From: Candidatus Kapaibacterium sp.
GTDB lineage: Bacteria > Bacteroidota > Ignavibacteria > Kapaibacteriales > Kapaibacteriaceae
Reading direction: 5' to 3'
Length of the DNA: 64,000 nt
NCBI GenBank assembly: GCA_022842685.1
Contig: JALHPC010000004.1
Coordinates: forward strand, 1-64,000
In this document: positions 20,265-27,353 of the stretch, piece after piece
Position numbering within the stretch: position 1 is the first letter of the stretch
Layout: the number at the start of each line of letters is the position of its first letter
Translations under genes and position numbers: made by a program
Notes under the pieces: generated by a model
What the model was told of the DNA's origin: nothing
Seen by the model: only the letters and a program-made list of their open reading frames with translations
The model's database searches: none

Positions 20265-20708
20265 ATGGTCCGTCTCTCCAAACGCGTCGAATATGCCCTA
20301 CTAGCCGTGCAAGCCATGGCCGAGCAGGCGCATGCGCTGTTGTCGGCGCGCGATATAGCGGCTCGGAACCACATTTCGCAAACCCTTCTCGCCAAGGTGT
20401 TACAGCAGTTAGCGGCTGCTGGCTACGTGCGCAGTAATAGGGGCGTCAACGGTGGCTACACCCTAGCGCAGTCTGCGACCACGATAAGTGTTGCCGACAT
20501 TGTGCAAGCTGTTGAAGGACCCGACATGGCCCTGGTTGATTGCCAGGGCTCGGCCGATCACGAGTGCACGGCCGAACACGTTTGTACCATACGAGAGCCG
20601 CTAGCCGTGTTGCAAGAACGCATCGTGGCCACACTGGCGTCGATGTCGGTTGCCGAACTTGCCAACGCCAAGCACCTCGTACCACTAGTTATTGAACAAC
20701 AACACTGA
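20265..20708 (+). CDS. Rrf2-family (IscR-like) transcriptional regulator
   Basis: A 147-residue winged-helix regulator. The open frame runs upstream across the reductase gene, but ATG 20265 gives the canonical Rrf2 start MVRLSKRVEYALLAVQAMA. The wing has RSNRGVNGGYTLAQ. Three cysteines, Cys93, Cys101 and Cys107 (spacing C-x7-C-x5-C), lie where IscR binds its [2Fe-2S] cluster (C-x5-C-x5-C), so cluster sensing is likely. The IscR fourth ligand, a histidine three residues after the last cysteine, is replaced by arginine (CTIR). It probably binds the operator at 13568-13580 and represses the suf operon when clusters are plentiful. Confidence 0.92.
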   Translation: MVRLSKRVEYALLAVQAMAEQAHALLSARDIAARNHISQTLLAKVLQQLAAAGYVRSNRGVNGGYTLAQSATTISVADIVQAVEGPDMALVDCQGSADHECTAEHVCTIREPLAVLQERIVATLASMSVAELANAKHLVPLVIEQQH

Positions 20709-20727
20709 TTTATTCTGGAGTAGAACC

Positions 20728-21126
20728 ATGAGCGTTGCCATCTTGGGCGCCGAAGCCCTTTCGATTCCTACCGGCATTACCGGGACCGACGAGCACGACA
20801 ACATCACCATCACCATGAAGGCCATTGCCGAGGTGAAGAAGATCAAGGAGCAGAACAGTTTGAGCGACGACCACGGCCTTCGCGTTGGCGTTAAGGGTGG
20901 CGGTTGCTCTGGCATGTCGTATACCCTTGGGTTCGACGGCAAGCCGCGCGAAGATGACCGCATCCTTGAGGCCGAAGGCGTACGGATTTTTATCGACGCC
21001 AAGAGCATGTTCTACCTGATGGGCATGACGTTGGACTTTTCGGACGGCCTAATGGGACGTGGCTTTACGTTCAACAACCCCAATGCCACCAAAACCTGTG
21101 GCTGCGGTTCCTCCTTTGGAGTGTAA
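20728..21126 (+). CDS. A-type iron-sulfur carrier (HesB/IscA/SufA family)
   Basis: A 132-residue protein that carries [Fe-S] clusters from the scaffold to target enzymes. The three conserved cysteines are present in GVKGGGCSGMSYTL and in the C-terminal TCGCGSSF. ATG 20728 sits after a purine-rich CTGGAG stretch; an upstream ATG at 20692 lies inside the Rrf2 gene and is less likely. About 20 extra residues precede the conserved core compared with E. coli IscA. It follows the Rrf2 gene by 19 bases. SufA or ErpA are equally possible subgroup names, so I give no symbol. Confidence 0.93.
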   Translation: MSVAILGAEALSIPTGITGTDEHDNITITMKAIAEVKKIKEQNSLSDDHGLRVGVKGGGCSGMSYTLGFDGKPREDDRILEAEGVRIFIDAKSMFYLMGMTLDFSDGLMGRGFTFNNPNATKTCGCGSSFGV

Positions 21127-21190
21127 CGTTGCCCCTTGTCGCAACCAATCTTACTACGTACCTACAACCAACCATAGTAAAGGAAGCATC

Positions 21191-21817
21191 ATGAGTTTTG
21201 AATGGAAGTTTAATGCGCGGCCATATAGCGACGACGAAGCCAAGGAGTTGCTCAAGGACGTGATGTCGCCGGAGACATCGGACTGGCACTACAACACGCA
21301 CCACAAGGGCTACGTGACGTTCTTAAACAAGATCGAAGCGGGATTGCAGGGTGCCGACAAGGCGTTAGCCAATGGCAACTGGAGCGATTTTGGTGAAATG
21401 AAGCGTCGGCTAACGTGGAACCACGCTGGCACGGTATTGCACGATGTGTTCTGGCACGTACTGGGCGGCGACGGTGACACCTCGAAGGGCCCCGACGTAG
21501 TAGCGGCCATTGAGAAGGAGTTTGGAAGCATCGACGCGTGGAAGGCCGACTTCAAGGCCACAGCTACAGCAGCAAAGCTATCTGGCTGGGGCGTGCTGTG
21601 TATCGACCAATTATACAGCGGACGCCTGCTGAATGTACTTGTCGACGAGCACCACTACGGCGCCATTTGGGGCGGCATTCCGTTGATTGCTTGCGACGTA
21701 TTCGAGCATGCCTACTACCATAAGGATGGTCCAGGTCGAGTGAAGTACATTGAGAACTTCCTGAACAACCTCCATTGGGGTCGTATCAACGAGCGCTACT
21801 TGCGCTTTGCAAAGTAA
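21191..21817 (+). CDS. Fe/Mn superoxide dismutase family protein
   Basis: Converts superoxide to hydrogen peroxide and oxygen. ATG 21191 gives 208 residues; the longer open frame overlapping the A-type carrier is not real. The metal ligands are visible: His33 in WHYNTHHKGYV, His84 in VLHDVFWHVLG, Asp169 and His173 in DVFEHAYYHKDG. Tyr41, matching the gateway tyrosine, is present. The usual DxWEHAY reads DVFEHAY here, and the central segment is more divergent than in E. coli SodA/SodB, so metal choice cannot be read off. It lies at the end of the suf/Fe-S gene run, which fits superoxide damage to iron-sulfur clusters. Confidence 0.88.
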   Translation: MSFEWKFNARPYSDDEAKELLKDVMSPETSDWHYNTHHKGYVTFLNKIEAGLQGADKALANGNWSDFGEMKRRLTWNHAGTVLHDVFWHVLGGDGDTSKGPDVVAAIEKEFGSIDAWKADFKATATAAKLSGWGVLCIDQLYSGRLLNVLVDEHHYGAIWGGIPLIACDVFEHAYYHKDGPGRVKYIENFLNNLHWGRINERYLRFAK

Positions 21818-21831
21818 CAGCATTACGCTAG

Positions 21832-21858
21832 GGCGTGCCCACCGTTGGTGGGCACGCC
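21832..21858 (+). terminator. Hairpin terminator after the superoxide dismutase gene
   Basis: A perfect 12-base-pair stem, GGCGTGCCCACC (21832-21843), loop GTT, GGTGGGCACGCC (21847-21858), followed by the weak T tract GTTGTATTT. It starts 14 bases after the stop and ends 10 bases before the ATG of the next gene, so it may also mask that gene's ribosome-binding site. Confidence 0.6.
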
Positions 21859-21868
21859 GTTGTATTTC

Positions 21869-22486
21869 ATGACCATAGGCCTGTTCCCTCTTAACGTCGT
21901 CATGTTCCCAACGACGCGGCTGCCGCTTCATATTTATGAGCCGCGGTACCGCACGCTAATGGCCGACAGCATTCGCACGTCGACGCCCTTTGGAATCGTG
22001 GCTGTCGAACACGATGTCATGAAGTCCATTGGTGTTGCGTGCCGCGTTCGCGACGTGCCGCAGCAGTTCCCAGATGGCAGGTTCGACGTCATCGTCGAGG
22101 GTATTGACCGCTTTCGTATCCAAGATGTACGCGACGACCTAGCACCCTACCTTGTGGCAACCATCGAACCGTTGGAGGACAGCTCTGTTGCGGTTGACGT
22201 AAGGCTTCGCCGTGAAGTTGCCACCATGTACAACACCATTGCCGACCTCGTGTTTGGTACGGCTTCGGCCCACTACGAGCCCGACGTGGACGACCGTCTT
22301 GGCTCGTGGGTTATGGCGCCTAAGAGCGGCCTAGAGGTTGCGCAAAAGCAGCAACTGCTTGAGCTCCGCAGCGAGAACCTTCGGCTAGAGTACCTCCTAG
22401 GCCACTTGCAGAGCATTCTGCCCACGATACGCCGGGCAGAGTATGCGCAGCGAGTTATTCGCAACGACGGCTACTTTACCACCTGA
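21869..22486 (+). CDS. LON peptidase substrate-binding domain protein
   Basis: A 205-residue protein consisting only of the N-terminal LON domain, with no ATPase or protease domain. Motifs IGLFPLNVVMFPTTRLPLHIYEPRYR, read here in two parts as IGLFPLNVVMFP and LPLHIYEPRYR, are the family signature, followed by FGIVAVE and FDVIVEGIDRFRI. Stand-alone LON-domain proteins are common in bacteria and have no well-defined role. I chose ATG 21869; the upstream TTG and GTG candidates lie inside the hairpin at 21832-21858. The TGA stop overlaps the ATG of the following phosphatase gene (TGATG). Confidence 0.9.
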   Translation: MTIGLFPLNVVMFPTTRLPLHIYEPRYRTLMADSIRTSTPFGIVAVEHDVMKSIGVACRVRDVPQQFPDGRFDVIVEGIDRFRIQDVRDDLAPYLVATIEPLEDSSVAVDVRLRREVATMYNTIADLVFGTASAHYEPDVDDRLGSWVMAPKSGLEVAQKQQLLELRSENLRLEYLLGHLQSILPTIRRAEYAQRVIRNDGYFTT

Positions 22487-23781
22487 TGACGCTACCGAAC
22501 GTTTCCTCCTCTGGTAAGCACCAGCGTTCCACCTATAAGCTAATCGAGCGGCTTCTTGGTGCTGCCGCAACGTCGCCCCTCGAACTTCTGTGTACACTCG
22601 TACAAGACGTTGTCGACAGTGATCGCCTTTCAATGACTGGCGGTCGTTTGTGGCAGTTAGATGCCACTGCCGACGAGTACATTCTGGCGTATCAAGTGGG
22701 TGAGGTCGAGTTCTTGGATGGGGGAACGCGGCGCCATGTTCGCGACATGCCGCCCATGGCCGAGCTGAGTAAGAATCGTATCGTCGTTGTCGATGGTGAT
22801 AACGCTCATGGCCACCGTGTTTACTCGCTAACTGGCGTGGGCGACCCCGTGCAGCGTCCTTCCGGCACGCTTTATCCATATGCATTGGCCTTTACGGCGC
22901 ACGACCATACCGACGAGTTTCGCGATGCCATGGTGGTGATTGGCGCTGCCGCCACGACGGCCTTGCGCAACATGAAGCAAACACATCGCGAGACGCTCTT
23001 ACAGCGCGACCTCGACCAAGCCTGGGAGATTCAGCGCGGCCTAGTGCCCGACCATGCAACATCGTTCCGCGACTACGACATCTATGGCATTTCGGTGCCC
23101 GATAGCGTGGTAGGAGGCGACTACTTCGACTATCTGCATACGCCTGGCGACGACGACCGGCTGGGCATTGTGGTAAGCGACGCCGCTAGCAAGGGCCTGC
23201 CTGCAGCTGTGCAAGCACTGTTTGTATCGGGAGCTGTACGCATGGGCATCTCGTTCAACACCAAGATTACCTCGCTCATTGCACGGCTTAATGCCTTACT
23301 GTACGACACCTTTCCACTCGAACGATTTGTATCGCTGTTTTACTGCGAGCTTACACCTTCGGCCAACGGCCTTGTTCTCTACGCAAACGCGGGCCACTGT
23401 CCTCCAGTCTTACACCGGCACGGCCTTGGGACGTCGGTACTCCTGCAACCCACGGGTGGAATTCTTGGCATTGTCGATGATCAGTACGTGGGCGTCGAAA
23501 ACGTCAATATGCAGCCGGGCGACGTGCTCGTGATGTATACCGACGGTATTACCGAAGCTCAGGACCGTGCGGGGACGATCTATGGTGAGTCACGCCTTCA
23601 AGGAGTTATCGCCGATGCCTGTACGGGCTCGGCCTACGAAGTGGCACTTGCCATATTAGACGACGTGCAGCGTTTTGCTGCTGGTGCCACGTATAGCGAC
23701 GACCGTACTCTTGTCGTCATCAAGCGGCGCTTTCCGTCCGATTTATCTGCTGCATTGCCTGCTGCGGCCCCAGCCGCATAA
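22486..23781 (+). CDS. PP2C/SpoIIE-type serine phosphatase with N-terminal sensor region
   Basis: A 431-residue protein of the RsbU/SpoIIE type, which dephosphorylates anti-sigma-antagonist-like partners or acts in general signalling. Residues 1-165 look like a GAF-type sensor region. A short helix with RDLDQAWEIQRGLVP leads into the phosphatase domain with VVGGDYFDYL, LGIVVSDAASKGLPAA, LVLYANAGHCPPVL and VLVMYTDGITEAQD, which carry the metal-binding aspartates. No membrane segment is seen, so it should be cytosolic. No anti-sigma factor or STAS gene lies nearby. It is coupled to the LON-domain gene, and its last 62 bases overlap convergent pth. Confidence 0.88.
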   Translation: MTLPNVSSSGKHQRSTYKLIERLLGAAATSPLELLCTLVQDVVDSDRLSMTGGRLWQLDATADEYILAYQVGEVEFLDGGTRRHVRDMPPMAELSKNRIVVVDGDNAHGHRVYSLTGVGDPVQRPSGTLYPYALAFTAHDHTDEFRDAMVVIGAAATTALRNMKQTHRETLLQRDLDQAWEIQRGLVPDHATSFRDYDIYGISVPDSVVGGDYFDYLHTPGDDDRLGIVVSDAASKGLPAAVQALFVSGAVRMGISFNTKITSLIARLNALLYDTFPLERFVSLFYCELTPSANGLVLYANAGHCPPVLHRHGLGTSVLLQPTGGILGIVDDQYVGVENVNMQPGDVLVMYTDGITEAQDRAGTIYGESRLQGVIADACTGSAYEVALAILDDVQRFAAGATYSDDRTLVVIKRRFPSDLSAALPAAAPAA

Positions 23782-24304
23782 TCAGCTTCAGTGCGTCGAC
23801 GCCCCTTGTCAGCATAAGCGATAGGTTGTCGGAGTCGGAGGATTCGAACGGTGATAGGACGTAGTCCACCAACCCTCCTGGACCAAAGCGCCGGTCGATA
23901 CCACATCGTAGCCGCCAGAACTTGGGCGTACCCAATTCTTCGATCATCGAGGTAATGCCGTTGTGGCCACCATCCGACCCTTCAGGGCGTAGATGTACCT
24001 TACCCACTGGAAAATTGTACTCGTCGACCACACAAACAACCTGCTGTGGAGAAAGCTTGTGCTGGCCCACTAGCTTTTTAGCTGCCTTGCCCGACTCATT
24101 CATGTAGGTAAGGGGCTTTGCCAACAGGGCCTGGCGTCCCGCAAACCGTACTTCGGCAAGGTCGTAGAGCGACGACGGACGGCTCCACTCGGCTTTCAGC
24201 GCTTCGGCCAATGCGTCCACTACCATGAATCCCACGTTGTGGCGTGTATGTGCGTAGCGACTACCAGGATTACCTAATCCAACAATAAGTACAGATGCCG
24301 ACAT
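23720..24304 (-). CDS. pth: Peptidyl-tRNA hydrolase
   Basis: Frees tRNA from peptidyl-tRNAs dropped by ribosomes. The 194-residue protein has normal length and the key residues: Asn in GLGNPG, catalytic His in RHNVGFMVVD, Asn in TYMNESG, Asp in VVDEYN (usually DELD or DDLD), and Asn in GSDGGHNGI. The VVDEYNFPVGKVHLRPEGS stretch differs slightly from the common DLDLPxGxxRLRxxG form. It is convergent with the phosphatase gene and overlaps its 3' end by 62 bases. A -7 box candidate on this strand lies at 24371-24378. Confidence 0.95.
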   Translation of the reverse strand: MSASVLIVGLGNPGSRYAHTRHNVGFMVVDALAEALKAEWSRPSSLYDLAEVRFAGRQALLAKPLTYMNESGKAAKKLVGQHKLSPQQVVCVVDEYNFPVGKVHLRPEGSDGGHNGITSMIEELGTPKFWRLRCGIDRRFGPGGLVDYVLSPFESSDSDNLSLMLTRGVDALKLIMRLGPQQAMQQINRTESAA

Positions 24305-24670
24305 TTACGGATGGGGGAATGATGGGCTACGCCGACCAGCCGGTCGGTTGCGAATGACCTCGAATGCTTGCAAAGCTATGATTTTGTTGTAGTTTCGCGT
24401 GCTTTCCTGCACGAAGCGGACCTGACCCCTCCGTCTCCAACTAACACAACTTGCGTGTTTCTTCTCATACATCCACTACGTGTCCGTGCCTACGGAAACC
24501 GTGGTAAATCTATGTAAATCAAGGATTTGCATACAACTACGTACACCTAGGCAGACCATTTTTCACGATTTTTGCGACTGTTCGAGCTGGCTCATTGCTC
24601 CTGATAGCCAACCTTATGGGCTTCGACCAGGCCCTTAGGATTCGATATTTGTTCATTAACGCCTTTGTGC
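24305..24670. other. 366-base divergent intergenic region
   Basis: This gap separates pth (minus strand) from the first gene of the surface-fibre locus (plus strand). I see no open frame with coding character. It holds the minus-strand -7 box at 24371-24378 and, for the plus strand, GATATTTG at 24644-24651, which misses TAnnTTTG at the first base and would give a very short leader before ATG 24671. The middle (about 24480-24580) is more AT-rich than surrounding DNA. Confidence 0.5.
24371..24378 (-). promoter_or_regulatory. Bacteroidota-type -7 box upstream of pth
   Basis: Read on the minus strand this is TAGCTTTG, fitting TAnnTTTG, with a start expected about 60 bases before pth. No -33 element is obvious. 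Confidence 0.35.
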
Positions 24671-26305
24671 ATGACCTTTCGGTCCTCCTTACATACGCTC
24701 CGCATTCTTCTTGTGGCCGCGCTGTGCTTTGCACATGTGGTGGCTTCGAAGGCGCAGACCGAAAACGTCGGTATTGGCACGGCCAATCCCGACGCTTCGG
24801 CATTGTTGGACCTAGTGAGTTCGAATAAAGGTTTGCTGATTCCGCGTCTTACGCTGCCGCAGCGGGACGCCATTGTGCAGCCGGCTAAGGGCCTCATCAT
24901 CTACAACCTTTCGGCCAACGAGTTCGAATACAACTCGGGTACGCCGGCCCTGCCAATCTGGACGCGCCTTATCGGCGTAAGTGGGGGCAATCAAGGCAAC
25001 GACTTTTGGAGCACCACGGGTAACGTTGTCGACCCCAACGTCAACTTCCTCGGTTCTCGCAATGCGGCCTCGCTCATCTTTCGTACCGACAATGTAACGC
25101 GCCTTACCATTGGTGCCGACGGCGTGTTGCAAACGCAGCGCGAAATCCGCATAGGCAACGGCGGCTTGTTCCTAGAGGGTGCTGCGTCGCCCCTTACTCT
25201 CAACGGCAGTGCTGGAGTGGCTGGCAATGTATTGGTGAGTGCTGGCCCAGGTGCTACACCACTCTACACCGACACCTTGGCATTGCGCGGCATCAGCGCC
25301 ACCAACGCCACCATTGGTACCCTGCGCGTAACGAACGTTGCTGGCGACGTTGCCTTTACAGGCCAAACAACCTTCACCCTGCTTCCCGACATGCCCCTAG
25401 CACCTGGCTATTTGCTGGTAGGGGGCACCGGCGGACGTGCCGTGCCACTAGCGCCGGGCAACGATGGCTTCGTATTGGCAGTCGTGGGCGGACGCCCTGC
25501 GTGGTTAGACCCCGTATCGACTATTAACCAAACCGCCTGGGTCATTGGCGGTAATCCTAATCCTGCTAACACGATTCTGGGTAACACGAGCACAACTGGC
25601 GTGGTGGATCTCGACATCCGCGCCGGTAATGCCACGTTGCTCCATCTCGACGGAACCACTAGTTCTATCGACGTTCGTGGTCCGCTCAATATGAGCGGCG
25701 CCACGACTCCGATCCTCCTTAACGGTAGTCCTGGTCAAGCTGGCAACGTGCTGGTTTCGGCTGGCCCAGGGAATACCCCTCAGTGGTCACCCATAACGCT
25801 GCTACCGGTGTGGCGCCTAGGCGGAAACGCCGGCACTACAGCTGCAGACGTGTTGGGAACGACCGACGCGCAAGACTTACGCCTTGCCACGAACGGAAGC
25901 GTTCGTGTCACGGTGGCCCAAGGTACGGGTAACGTTTCGATCGCCTCGCTGGCTGGCCCTGCGCAAGCTCAGCCAAGCGGATCAACCGAAGCGATAGTCG
26001 TAGCCGATGCTAATGGCACCTTACACAAACGTGGCAAGGACGCCCTGTTTGCGTTGTTCGGCATAACGCACGGACGGTATACGAATAACACTGCAAACCC
26101 TCAGTTTGTGGTGGTGATTACGTTGCCGGCTGGGCCAGCGCTGGACCCACAGGCATCGATTACGCTAACGCCCGAAGCCTCTACGAGTGTTGGCATTACG
26201 CCGTTTGTCGTGAACGGGTCTAGGACGGCAACGTCCTTTACCATCAATTTCCCAGGTGGACTCAACCCTGGCGAAGCCATCAACTGGATGGTAATGAATC
26301 CGTAG
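24671..26305 (+). CDS. Secreted modular fibre-like protein (544 aa), first gene of the surface locus
   Basis: ATG 24671 gives a clear signal peptide (MTFRSSLHTLRILLVAALCF, cleavage after ...VASKAQ). The mature start NVGIGTANPDASALLDLVSS then NKGLLIPRLTLPQRDAI is a motif common in Bacteroidota cell-surface and phage tail-fibre-like proteins. The body has repeated stretches LNGSAGVAGNVLVSAGPGAT and LNGSPGQAGNVLVSAGPGNT, a WVIGGNPNPANTILGNTSTT block and a DANGTLHKRGKDALFALFG segment related to modules in the 1704-residue protein. The C terminus, FTINFPGGLNPGEAINWMVM then NP, resembles the ends of two neighbours. There is no T9SS tail and no YadA anchor. Molecular role unknown; likely a surface-exposed fibre or adhesin. 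Confidence 0.8.
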   Translation: MTFRSSLHTLRILLVAALCFAHVVASKAQTENVGIGTANPDASALLDLVSSNKGLLIPRLTLPQRDAIVQPAKGLIIYNLSANEFEYNSGTPALPIWTRLIGVSGGNQGNDFWSTTGNVVDPNVNFLGSRNAASLIFRTDNVTRLTIGADGVLQTQREIRIGNGGLFLEGAASPLTLNGSAGVAGNVLVSAGPGATPLYTDTLALRGISATNATIGTLRVTNVAGDVAFTGQTTFTLLPDMPLAPGYLLVGGTGGRAVPLAPGNDGFVLAVVGGRPAWLDPVSTINQTAWVIGGNPNPANTILGNTSTTGVVDLDIRAGNATLLHLDGTTSSIDVRGPLNMSGATTPILLNGSPGQAGNVLVSAGPGNTPQWSPITLLPVWRLGGNAGTTAADVLGTTDAQDLRLATNGSVRVTVAQGTGNVSIASLAGPAQAQPSGSTEAIVVADANGTLHKRGKDALFALFGITHGRYTNNTANPQFVVVITLPAGPALDPQASITLTPEASTSVGITPFVVNGSRTATSFTINFPGGLNPGEAINWMVMNP

Positions 26306-26358
26306 CACGCTGCTGATCCACGTCGTCGAACCTTTCTTTTGTCGATTAATCAATTAAC

Positions 26359-26386
26359 AACCCTTTTTAACCAACCTTTTTTAACG
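26359..26386 (+). repeat. Tandem 14-base AT-rich repeat in the leader of the 283-aa gene
   Basis: AACCCTTTTTAACC (26359-26372) is followed directly by AACCTTTTTTAACG (26373-26386), 12 of 14 positions identical. GATTAATC, a palindrome, lies just upstream at 26344-26351. The whole leader 26341-26395 is far more AT-rich than the genes around it and carries a GGAG ribosome-binding site. It could be a promoter or leader element supporting high expression. Confidence 0.6.
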
Positions 26387-26395
26387 GAGTTCTTC

Positions 26396-27247
26396 ATGAA
26401 TTTCTCAACTATTCTGAAAGGTGCAGCCGTTGCTGCTTCTTTCGCTCTCGTGGTAAGCGAGGCATCGGCGCAGTTGCCGGTGCGTACGCGTACCTTACAG
26501 CTGCTTGGATCGACGTCTGGTGCGTTGACTCAGCAAGCGGCAGCCACAACAACACCCTATAGCGTAACGTGGCCAAGTGCTGCACATACCGACGGTACGA
26601 ATGCTTACCTTTCCAGCGCGGCTGCAGGTGGAAACTCCACGCTTAGCTGGGTGGAAATCAACGGCAGCTTGGTTGACGGTACTGGTGCGGCTGGTCAAGT
26701 GGCATACTTCACTGACGGCAACACGCTAGCGTCAAGCCCAGACTTTGCCTTTGCAGGTAGCACCGTCACGATCGGTAGCGGTACAAACACCGGCGTTCTA
26801 ACGTTGAACGACGTTGGTGGTGGAAATACCGTTTCGATCAACCCAGGTTCGCAAACTGGTAACGTTACGGCTACATTGGACGCACCAGCAGGAGCAGGTC
26901 CTCATTCAGTTACTATTCCTGTTAGCACGAATGCTGCTGGCGCTGGTACTACAAGCTACATCGCCACATCTAACGGTGATGGTACCTTCACTTGGGTAGC
27001 CAACCCAACATCGGGTATGCAGCGTGGAACAGTTAACGGTAACGTTGGCGCTTTCACAACAACAATTACCGTAACGGGCACACCAGATTTGACGAATGAT
27101 GTAATCATCGTTTCTACATCGAATTCGGCAGGCACTGGCAACATCCTTCAGGTAACAGCCGTTGCAGCTAACGCAATTACTGTAAGCTCGACAGCTCCTT
27201 TTGATGCAAACGACCGCATTAGCTGGGTTTGGATCGCCATTCCGTAA
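26396..27247 (+). CDS. Small secreted fibre-like protein (283 aa)
   Basis: ATG 26396, behind a good GGAG site, gives signal peptide MNFSTILKGAAVAASFALVV with cleavage near SEASA-Q; an upstream in-frame TTG at 26339 is unlikely. The mature N terminus QLPVRTRTLQLLG...YSVTWP is the same module as QLPVRSRDVQLI...WTLVLPP in the next gene. The middle has GAAGQVAYFTDGNTLASSPD and VSINPGSQTGNVTATL, phage-tail-fibre-like beta modules. The end ...FDANDRISWVWIAIP resembles the C-terminal caps of neighbours. It is compact and free of the long repeats seen later, sits alone between an AT-rich leader and two strong hairpins, and is probably its own transcript. It may be an abundant subunit; that is inference. 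Confidence 0.8.
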   Translation: MNFSTILKGAAVAASFALVVSEASAQLPVRTRTLQLLGSTSGALTQQAAATTTPYSVTWPSAAHTDGTNAYLSSAAAGGNSTLSWVEINGSLVDGTGAAGQVAYFTDGNTLASSPDFAFAGSTVTIGSGTNTGVLTLNDVGGGNTVSINPGSQTGNVTATLDAPAGAGPHSVTIPVSTNAAGAGTTSYIATSNGDGTFTWVANPTSGMQRGTVNGNVGAFTTTITVTGTPDLTNDVIIVSTSNSAGTGNILQVTAVAANAITVSSTAPFDANDRISWVWIAIP

Positions 27248-27255
27248 TCAACCGC

Positions 27256-27310
27256 CCGGGGGCATTGCCCCCGGCTTCCGGGATGCGGCCGCGTGCCGCA
27301 TGCCGGAAGC
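27256..27310 (+). terminator. Double hairpin after the 283-aa gene
   Basis: Two GC-rich hairpins in series: CCGGGGGC-ATT-GCCCCCGG (27256-27274), then a 15-base-pair stem with one G-G mismatch, left arm 27275-27289, loop CGCGT, right arm 27295-27309. No T tract follows, so termination would not be of the classic intrinsic type. The structures may also protect the upstream mRNA 3' end. Confidence 0.6.
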
Positions 27311-27353
27311 CAACGGCTGAACGCTGTTTACGCTTAACTACATATCGTTTTTC

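Noticed and set aside
24644..24651. GATATTTG as a promoter for the first fibre-locus gene
   Set aside because: It misses the first base of TAnnTTTG and would leave only about 13 bases of leader; noted under the intergenic region but not called.
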